DNA of 64,000 nucleotides, taken from contig JADILM010000003.1 of NCBI GenBank assembly GCA_016617785.1, positions 2,108,001-2,172,000 on the forward strand. The letters run 5' to 3'. Position numbers and translations under genes: made by a program. Shown here in pieces: positions 57,005 through 64,000 of this stretch. A model generated the notes under the pieces. That model saw only the letters and a program-made list of their open reading frames with translations. It searched no databases and was not told where the DNA came from. The DNA comes from Sporobolomyces roseus. Its lineage: Eukaryota; Basidiomycota; Microbotryomycetes; Sporidiobolales; Sporidiobolaceae. Numbering within the stretch: the first letter of the stretch is position 1; each line of letters opens with the position of its first letter.

Positions 57005-58356
57005 ATGGCGCTCTCTCACTTCTCGGATCTACCACACACGAATCTCCTGTGTACCCTAGACATTTCTACCCTCAACACGATCTATTCCTCATTATTGGAA
57101 TCGACTATTTCACACAACAATCCTTCGACAACTCTCACCAAAGGACCAGTAACTAGGTTCCATTCGAAATTACCTCCTCCTTTACATTCAAAAGATTATT
57201 TGAACCGGTACGCTTTCAATTCGCACTTGAGAGGGGGGGAAACTTGGAATGAGGGCTCCACTTTCCCACTAGCTCCCTTTTTCCCTCCCACTCTCCTCCC
57301 TCTCTTCCTCACTGCCCATACTAACGAACTCAAGCATGTAGATTAACGAAGTTCACTCCTTTCCCACGAGACGCCCTCCTTTTATCCTCGATCTACCTGA
57401 ACCGACTCTCCCATTCCTCCCTCTCCTCAGCCTACACGTCCTCCTCAACCTTCTGCGACTCGCCCCGACCCCCTCCCGAACGAGATCGCTATCCCCTCCC
57501 TCTGTTTTCTTCCTTTGAGCCCTCCCGTCCCGATCCAGTAGTCCTAACCTCTCCTTTCCTCCTCCCAACTTGCAATTCCCCAACTCCTCCTTCTCTACTT
57601 CTCTCTTCCTCTCCCCCTTCCGCTCCCTCAACACACTCAACCAAACACCGTCCCGCCCCATTATTGAACCTCTACACTCTCCACCGACTCGTCCTCGCTA
57701 CTCTGTTAATCTCGACGAAATACACAGTCGATGGAACCTTGTCGCAATCTCGAGCTGCCAAAGTTGGTGGAGTGAGTCAAACTGAATTGACGAGGTTGGA
57801 GATTGAAGGATTGAGGTTATTGGGATGGGGACTTTGGGTGGGAAGGGAGGAATTGGAAGGTTGTTGTGAGGAATGGGTTAGGAGGGGAAGAGAAATTGGA
57901 TTAATACCGCTTGAGGAGAAAGGGGGAGGGGTGGAAGAGGAGGAGGGGAATGGTGGATGTGATTCAAGCGGAGGAGGAGGAGAATCGATTAGTCCGATTC
58001 CGTTCGACCTGATTCCTTCACCTTTATCTCCGTCTGGTATGTCGATCAGTACGAATCATCTCAAGATCCCTTCGGTACCCATCCCGCCACCATTATCGAC
58101 CTCTTCGAGTTCCACTTCGGTTTCGTCGAATTCATTACCTAGTGCAAGTACGTCGGCTTCGAGCGTCGAGGATGGATGTTTGGAGGAGGCTGTACGAAAA
58201 GCGAAGGAGGGCGATAGAGGAGATGGGACACCGGTCAAGAGAGAAGGGAACTTGAATGGAACTCCAACGAAATTGATGCAGAAAATCGAGATCTCCGATG
58301 AAGGTGTCAAGAACGGGATCGAGAGCGATGGTGGAGAGTTAGTCGAAGTGAATTGA
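57005..58356 (+). CDS. PHO80-family cyclin (Pcl type)
   Basis: There are two exons (57005-57207, 57342-58356); the intron has a CTAAC branch site. The cyclin fold reads TRFHSKLPPPLHSKDYLNRL, TKFTPFPRDALLLSSIYLNR, then NLYTLHRLVLATLLISTKY, RAAKVGGVSQTELTRLEIEG and LRLLGWGLWV. A Pro/Ser-rich insertion of about 90 residues separates the IYLNR helix from LNLYTLHRL. The C-terminal third is low-complexity. Such cyclins activate Pho85-type CDKs in phosphate, nutrient and cell-cycle signalling. The gene ends at 58356, convergent with D'. The insertion is in frame and free of stops, so I treat it as real coding sequence, though an undetected intron is possible. Confidence 0.88.
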
Positions 58357-58834
58357 ACGAGGAGTAGGGGGTTTTAATCTGCTTGAAGGTTTTTCGTTTT
58401 CGCATGTTCACATTTCTCTCTCGTTATACCTTTTTCCCTTGTTGCTACCCTTTTCAAACGCAGTACATTTCTTGTTGACATATCAGAATACACGACTTCA
58501 TACGGCCTCTCAACTCGTTCAGGTCGCAGTCTCACCGCCGATCAAGCGAGGAACGAGAGCCGACAAACGACAAACGAGTAAGAGCTTTCTGATGTTTTCG
58601 CAGGCTCTCAACTCCCCGAGTCGACTGAACGTAGGTCCCGGATGAGGGGATTGAAGAGAAGAAGAGGATTACAAGCAACATCGACAGATTAGGAGAACAA
58701 ACAAAACAAAACGACAACAGACTCAAGAAACCTCTTTTCCTCGATTCGACCAGCGAAACCTCACACTTTTAACCCCTTTTTCTGATCTCTCACTTCCCGT
58801 CCTCCTCGTCATCGAACGTCACCTCCCCGCTAGC
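58357..58834. other. Convergent intergenic region with the inner edge of the right arm
   Basis: This 478-bp gap lies between the cyclin (+) and D' (-). Similarity to the sequence just after D (GCGGGGA...GACGAGGAGGAC) extends to about 58780 and then stops, which marks the inner breakpoint of the inverted duplication. Confidence 0.55.
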
Positions 58835-59245
58835 TCAAATCCCAAACCCTTTCAACGCCTCACTAATCCTTTGATCCGCCTCAATCAATTCCCTTCTCTT
58901 CCTCTCCAACTTCTCTTGCTTCTGCCTCTCCTTCTCGCTCATCATCACTTCCACATCCTCACAATGGAGATCCTCCACGGTAGCTTGACAGTAAGGAGGA
59001 GGAGGGGAAGAGTGGTCGTTTCCGAGGGGAGTCAAAGTATTCTCCTTCTCGGTTTCAATCCATTCCACTTCGATCGGTAAGGTCTTCTTGTCCTTCTTGG
59101 TCTGAGTAGATTTAGGTGAAGATGAAGAGGAGGGACGGAAGAATGATCTTAGACGGGATGAAGAGGGAAGAGGGAGAACGAAGGAGGGGGATTGAGAGGG
59201 GTGAGAGAAATGGAGTGGACCAAGAGGGGAAGTGAAGGTGTTCAT
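58835..59245 (-). CDS. Small charged protein of unknown function, copy D'
   Basis: This 136-residue single-exon gene has start MNTFTSPLGPLHFSHPSQSP at 59245. Its layout is the same as D: a Ser/Arg-rich first half, VEWIETEKENTLTPL, a PPPPY motif, CEDVEVMMSEKERQKQEKLE and a charged C-terminal helix ending LKGFGI. A three-residue deletion lies before the PPPPY motif relative to D. No frameshift or stop was found. It is divergent from C' across 594 bp, as D is from C. Confidence 0.72.
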   Translation of the reverse strand: MNTFTSPLGPLHFSHPSQSPSFVLPLPSSSRLRSFFRPSSSSSPKSTQTKKDKKTLPIEVEWIETEKENTLTPLGNDHSSPPPPYCQATVEDLHCEDVEVMMSEKERQKQEKLERKRRELIEADQRISEALKGFGI

Positions 59246-59839
59246 TCTTGAGAGTGAGGATACGAGTGAGGGCTAGTGAGGGAGGGAGGTGAGGAGGAGG
59301 TTCGAGGTTTGAGAGGGAATGAAAGTTTGGAGGAGAAATGAAGGTGAGAAGAGAGAGAGAAGAACAGCTTTTTACATCTCTCTTGTTTGTTTGCTAGTCG
59401 GGATGAGGACAGTGAAGGAGGAGGAGGGATGAGATGGGTGAGTGGAAAAAAGGGGGTCTGTGCGAAAAGAGAGGGGGAAACAGAAAGGGAGCTTCCTCTC
59501 TCTTCTCGCGACTCGCCAGCGACGAGTGGTGGGCTGTAGAGTGGATAGAGTGTATAGTGCGTTGGTCTAGGTGAGATCTAGCTGTCATCCTCCTCTCAAG
59601 CTGTCTCAAATCGATTGACTTGCTGACGCTCTCTCATCTCTCAGACTTTCACGACTACTCAGCACACTCAAACTAGGTGGATCAAGTACCGGGTATCAGT
59701 AGATATCAGCAACAGGAAAGAAGCTGGTGAGTCTCGACTTTTCCCTCCTCCCTTTTACTATTCGTCAAGTCGCTGAATGGTTTTCGCTCTCTTCATGACA
59801 GCCTCTCAATCTTCGACAGTCCATCGGTTAACTCTCAGC
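59246..59839. promoter_or_regulatory. Bidirectional promoter between D' and C'
   Basis: This is the counterpart of 48816-49460. It contains a likely 5'-leader intron of C' (GTGAGT donor near 59728, acceptor CATGACAG ending near 59803), with a matching acceptor in the other arm. Confidence 0.6.
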
Positions 59840-60901
59840 ATGTCGATCCACTCTCTCCCACCTGAACTCCTCCTCGAAATCTTCTCCCTCGCAATCCCCG
59901 AATCTCCTTCTGCAATGCCCTCTATCTACCTCACTCGCCAACGGATCCTTCGAGCGTTTGCCCTGGTACACTCTGATTGGACCTCAGTAGCTCAAGAGAT
60001 GTTGAGGAGGGAAGTATGGATCAAAATACCGGAGAACAAGGCGAGAAAGGTGGCAGGTCAGAGAGTCCACAAACTCTGCCAGTATCCTCGCAAGCAGTTC
60101 AGAACGAGTTTCCTTAGAATCGACGGAGATTACACAATCGTGTGGGATTTGGTGGATGAAGCAGGGTTTCAAAACGTTTCGACACTACGACACGGTTACG
60201 AAATAAAGCCAAACTCTCATCAAATCTCGTTCTACGCTAAGTTCCGCTGTGAGTCTCGGCAGTCATCTTCTACATGGAGAACCCTCGCTGATAGGCCCAT
60301 TCCAGCTCTGGAGTCGCTCCAGCTTGACTCGGGCAGATTCTTGACACAACCCTGCCAACCTGGCTCGACTTTCTGCAACCTGCGACGACTTACCCTCGGC
60401 AATATCAAACTTTCCTCCTACCTCAACGTCGATGAGATCGTCTTCACTCCAACTTCATTCCCTCGCCTTGAGCATCTCGCAGCTTTCGACCTCGACAGCA
60501 AACTCTCGGCACTGTGGCCCCAGCTCACCACTCTCGCCCTCTACGGCTCCCACGATCGATGCAAGTCGTTTCTTCAACACAGAGGGCAATTTTCGAAACT
60601 CAAGCATCTCTCCTTGACGACTTGCGCCGAATCGATTCCTCAACTGTTTCAGCAGTTTGGCATCATGCAGCTCGAAAGCGTCCATTTGCCCGTCAGATAT
60701 TTGGCGTACTCTCGATTGATTGGGCCTACGCTCGCCGGAATCGCGAAGGAGCAGAGGGAGGGGAAACAGAGCGGAAGAATAGTCCTATATGGGTCCAGAA
60801 ATGTGCTTCAAGCGTGCGTAGGAGCCGAGGTCGATCTCGATATGTTTGTGTGGAGGGAAAGATTGCCGTTACCGCCCTTTGAAGATTTCGATGGACGGTA
60901 G
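59840..60901 (+). CDS. F-box/leucine-rich protein, family copy C'
   Basis: The start MSIHSLPPELLLEIFSLAIP at 59840 matches C; the ORF extends upstream only through a likely leader intron. The F-box core is followed by FALVHSDWTSVAQEML. A leucine-rich series follows: LESLQLDSGRF, LRRLTLGNIKL, LEHLAAFDLD, LTTLALYGSH, LKHLSLTTCAES, LESVHLPVRYLA. The end is LPPFEDFDGR at 60901. The position of the family intron (after the KFR-type residue near 60250) still shows GTGAGT and TGATAG ends. That segment is only 46 nt, removing it would shift the frame, and retaining it keeps the ORF open. Probable SCF adaptor with unknown target. Confidence 0.8.
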   Translation: MSIHSLPPELLLEIFSLAIPESPSAMPSIYLTRQRILRAFALVHSDWTSVAQEMLRREVWIKIPENKARKVAGQRVHKLCQYPRKQFRTSFLRIDGDYTIVWDLVDEAGFQNVSTLRHGYEIKPNSHQISFYAKFRCESRQSSSTWRTLADRPIPALESLQLDSGRFLTQPCQPGSTFCNLRRLTLGNIKLSSYLNVDEIVFTPTSFPRLEHLAAFDLDSKLSALWPQLTTLALYGSHDRCKSFLQHRGQFSKLKHLSLTTCAESIPQLFQQFGIMQLESVHLPVRYLAYSRLIGPTLAGIAKEQREGKQSGRIVLYGSRNVLQACVGAEVDLDMFVWRERLPLPPFEDFDGR

Positions 60902-61595
60902 GTGTTTCGAGCTTGTCGTATCTGCTTTTCACTTTCGCTTTTGTTTCATTGTACTGCAAATTCCTGTCTCGACGTTGAGGTTTGTCCCTGCGTCTCACCT
61001 CTTGCTCCACCAGTCTTCCGTATAGGCAACCGAGAGGCACTTGACTTCGATGATGAGCTACAAAGCTTCGCAGAATCGACGTTCCGCTTTCGCCTCTCCG
61101 TTTCTTCTCTGTCTTCTCTACCTGCCTCTGACTTTCACGCTGCTCCATCGCTCCATGCAAGCGAATTCTTCGGTAACAAACTGCACAAGAGCTGTTTACG
61201 AGCTCGCATTCACGCATTATTTCGCTCAACTTTCGCTTCTTCGCTTTGACTCCTCTTCTCTTTCCGCTCGACTTCCTGGCTTGTTACATACGAGATCAAC
61301 TAGGCTTTTTGCCTCAGCGATATCAACGCACAGAAGCTGCGACTCGCTGTTTCTTAGTTCTCCTCTTGCCCTTCTTCTCGATCACTTTGACCTCTTGGTT
61401 CAGCTTCAATCGCTATGAGCTAGCTTGAAAATCTCGAAAAGAAGCTAGCAAGCCTAATACAACTCATCACCTCGCCTTCACTCCAGCCCTCGACTTCATC
61501 TCCCGATTCTTTCCCTCGACCACACACAACTCAGTTCAGCTCAATGAGATCAACGGTCTACTCGATCTACCTACCGACACTTCCCACCTAGCACT
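60902..61595. other. Region between C' and B'
   Basis: This 694-bp stretch holds the C' 3' flank and the B' promoter. The last about 115 bp align in reverse complement with 45185-45300. No gene was recognised in the rest. Confidence 0.5.
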
Positions 61596-62692
61596 ACGTC
61601 TGCTCTTCCCTTTCCACCCGAAATTCTCCTCCTCATCACTTCTTCCGCTTTCGACTCTCCTTCCAAAGACCAACGATTGGATCATCAACGGCCGAGCACT
61701 ATTCGATCACTCTCCTTGATACCAACGCTGGACTCGTATCGCTCAAGAGGTCTTACGGAAAGAAGTTTGGGTTAATGGTTTCAATCAAGAGGATGAGGAA
61801 CAAGTGGAGATCGACTCATTGAGTATGGTCTATGCAGAACTGAGTAGTTGACGGTCGATGGAGCTATAGGGCATTCACTCGTTAGACTGCCGATGAGAAA
61901 TGGGAAAGAGTGAAATACTTGCGATTATTCATGGTCGAGAATGAGGGTTCAATCGCTGAGGAGGAGGACTCTGAAAGAGATCAATTATGCTTACGTCAGG
62001 GAGATCGCTCGCTCTTCGCGTGAGTTTTTGTTCTTCTCTCGTTCGAGTCTGCGGAAGGAATGAAGAAACTCGTCGTTTTTTTCGTAGATCTCGAAGCGCT
62101 TTGAAGGAATGCTCATCATGATCGAATACGACTCCAATGACTCCGTTCCCGACCTCCAAAGATTGACGATTCGAGGCGACATGGAGATAGATGATCTAGG
62201 ATTCGCTCCAACTCCGAGACCACACACTCAAACTCGCCCATCTCGCCCTCGAACAGACACGACCCGCGTAACTGGGCTTCATACATCACTCCTCCGGTGG
62301 GATTGACCAGATCACAACTCTCGCTATCAAAGACTCAGGGGAGACAAGGTATCTCGGAAGAACTTCAGCTCGTGTACATCTCAGCAAACTTTGCAACCTT
62401 CGACACCTCTCTCTCGACGTCAAAACTCATATCGAGCCAGATCTGCTCCTAGTGGAGGCTCTGCACTTGGAGGCTCTGCACTTGGAGGCACTGCGTCTAT
62501 CCTTCAAAATGCTAATCGACGAGCCAGATTTGAAGCGACTATTGGATGAGATCGTGAGGGGGCGAGATCGGAGGACTCAAAGTCGATAGGATCGTCATGT
62601 ATGGTCATGAGCTGGAACGGGTAACGGGAACCGGATTCGAACCGAGGTGTGATCGTGAGTCACCTCCTTTCGAGGATTTCGATGCGAGATAG
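61596..62692 (+). pseudogene. F-box/leucine-rich family copy B', decayed
   Basis: This is the mirror copy of B. The start codon position reads ACG instead of ATG (61596). F-box remnants (LPFPPEILLLI) and EVWVNGFNQEDEEQ-like sequence are followed by a TAG at 61845-61847. Further downstream are a frame change shared with B just after the intron (about 62090), an 11-nt deletion relative to B near 62215, the shared TAA at 62269-62271 and a 2-nt deletion near 62560. The end still reads GLKVDRIVMYGHE and SPPFEDFDAR. Multiple independent lesions exclude a functional product. Confidence 0.82.
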
Positions 62693-63214
62693 TAGAGTTC
62701 TGTGAGTTCTGTCGCTCTTCCATCATCTCATTGCTCTCGAGCTGATGAGCTCGCTTGTTAGAGCAGCTGTAGCTTTTGTCAACCGAACGAAGCCTCGCAA
62801 AGCATGCCTCGTTTCCTCCGCTTCTCTCGTTCGACTCCTCACATTTCCGCTTCTCGAAATTCCGTTCTCACGCTCGCTGTCAATTTAACAATCAATCTCA
62901 ATCAGCCTCCCGTCGTCGTCGTCGCTTCGGACTTACCGCGGACCTTTGAACGGGAGTTGGCAAGAATTACGAATCGTCTCTTTCTTCCCCCACCTCACTC
63001 GCAAGGTGATTCTCGCTACCTTTCACAAGGCAGGATCAAACGGATACCTTACCCCGACGTTGCAACATCGTGCGTTCTCCCCCGATCTCTCTGCAGATCG
63101 AGTCTCGCTGACTGACCGACGCGTTCCCAGGTTTCCCTTTAGACGCGAATCAGTTCTACCATGTCCACAAGCCCTCATCTACAACTCTCCACACTTCCTC
63201 GCCCTCACGACTTT
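62693..63214. promoter_or_regulatory. Promoter of A', conserved in the other arm
   Basis: This segment is colinear in reverse complement with 43572-44090, with long near-identical noncoding blocks, for example the GTCGTCGTCGTCGCTTCGGA segment near 62914. Confidence 0.65.
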
Positions 63215-64000
63215 ATGCCCTCACTCGACAACGTTGTCTCATCTACTTCGGTTCTTTCCCTCGGTTCCTCTACCCAATCTCCTCCCGATTCACCTATTCT
63301 ACCTATGTCACTCGCCAGTCGTCTCCCGCCCGAGCTTCTCCTCGACATCTTCTCCTTCGTCAGCAGTCCGCCTTCCTATAACTACCAGGACTATCTAGAA
63401 CGTAACCGAAACCTTAAGGCGTTCGCAGTTGTACACAAGACTTGGCTGTTGCCTGCGCAGGGAGTTCTGCGGGAGGAAGTACATTTTGGAGGCGCTGACG
63501 GAGAATGGTTCAACGACGAAGACCTTGAGAGGATCACCGACCTGCTCTCCAAACGCAAAGATCACGGAACGAAGTATTTGATAGTCGGTGCACACCTCAG
63601 TAATCTGGTAGACAAGACGGGCTATGAAGTATGGAGTCAAGTACGCTACATGAAGCTCTGGAGAAGCAGCAGAAACGACGATCATCTCACGACATGGTTG
63701 AGCGATTTCGCCGGGTTCCCAAGTGAGTCTCTCCCCGCCAAATTCCTGAAGGCCATTGACTGTAGCTTTGCATTGCATAGATCTGCAAGAGCTACATCTC
63801 CACGTGTTATGCCTCTCCAGTCGCTCCTTGCGTTTCAACCCGTCTCACCTTGACCTACGCTTCCCGCATCTTCGTCGCATCACGTTCGGAGATGGAATCG
63901 GTATTGAAGACTTATGGCGATCAGAGGACGGTGAGGCGCCTCGGGAGGGAGAGGTCGCAGCGCTCGTTCCGATCACTCACAGGCTCTTCTCGCCCGCAAA
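63215..64000 (+). CDS. F-box/leucine-rich protein, family copy A', cut by the window end
   Basis: The start MPSLDNVVSSTSVLSLGSST at 63215 aligns with the A start. An upstream in-frame Met at 63161 is less likely, because A begins at the equivalent of 63215. The F-box core is RLPPELLLDIFSFV with FAVVHKTWLLPAQGVL. The intron 63723-63780 lies at the same codon as in A. The second exon reads LQELHLHVLCLSSRS, FPHLRRITFGDGIG and VAALVPITHRLFSPA, matching A, up to the window edge. No stop or frameshift was seen in the visible part. The C-terminal PPFEDFDG signature is expected just beyond. Confidence 0.8.

Larger units (their letters stand above)
58780..64000. repeat. Right arm of the inverted segmental duplication (D'-C'-B'-A')
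   Basis: This is the mirror image of 42306-49930: D'(-), C'(+), B'(+), A'(+), in the same order from the inner edge, with matching promoters and introns. The arm continues past the window. It lacks the coiled-coil/TM gene and C-tail relic present in the left arm, so C' and B' are only about 700 bp apart. Confidence 0.88.

Noticed and set aside
42306..64000. Transposon as the cause of the repeated arms
   Set aside because: No transposase, reverse transcriptase, terminal repeats or target-site duplications were found. The arms consist of ordinary genes and promoters.

Overview
The window is a gene-dense, intron-rich stretch of a fungal nuclear genome. Nearly every gene is split by short introns (mostly about 50-75 nt, GTRNGT donors, CTNAY-like branch sites, YAG acceptors). 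The gene set includes a receiver-bearing Rim15 kinase, a mitochondrial arginine-pathway CPA2, DHA1 drug/H+ antiporters and a lineage-specific F-box family. Intron density and base composition suggest a basidiomycete; I cannot place it more precisely. I found no rRNA, tRNA, CRISPR or recognisable transposon.

Layout. 1-8 kb: 3' part of an MFS transporter (+), CCT8 chaperonin subunit (-), mitochondrial pyrimidine nucleotide carrier RIM2 (+), a gamma-glutamylcyclotransferase-like protein (-). 8-30 kb, all minus strand: a very large RIM15-type kinase, a second MFS antiporter, CGR1 (rRNA processing) and the nucleoporin NUP192/NUP205. 30-37 kb: phospholipase D (-) and a J-domain/ankyrin protein (-) whose HPD motif is assembled through a 6-nt micro-exon. 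37.4-41.5 kb: CPA2 (+).

42.3-64 kb is the accessory region and the main discovery. A block of F-box/leucine-rich genes (A, B, C, minus strand) plus a small divergent gene D (+) at 42.3-49.9 kb is repeated in mirror image at 58.8-64.0 kb (D', C', B', A'). The two arms form a long, diverged inverted duplication that includes promoters and introns and runs off the right end of the window. The roughly 8.9-kb loop between the arms holds housekeeping genes: mitochondrial ribosomal protein bS18m, the OMA1 protease, the DNA polymerase delta small subunit, spliceosomal CWC15 and a PHO80-type cyclin. B and B' are dead genes that share some lesions and also carry private ones. C carries a one-base frameshift while C' is open. 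A looks intact, A' is open up to the window edge, and D/D' look intact.

Functional links are mostly generic. Rim15 and PHO80-type cyclins belong to the same nutrient-signalling network in yeast (Pho80-Pho85 restrains Rim15), but here the two genes are 40 kb apart and need not be co-regulated. CPA2, RIM2, OMA1 and bS18m are all mitochondrial.
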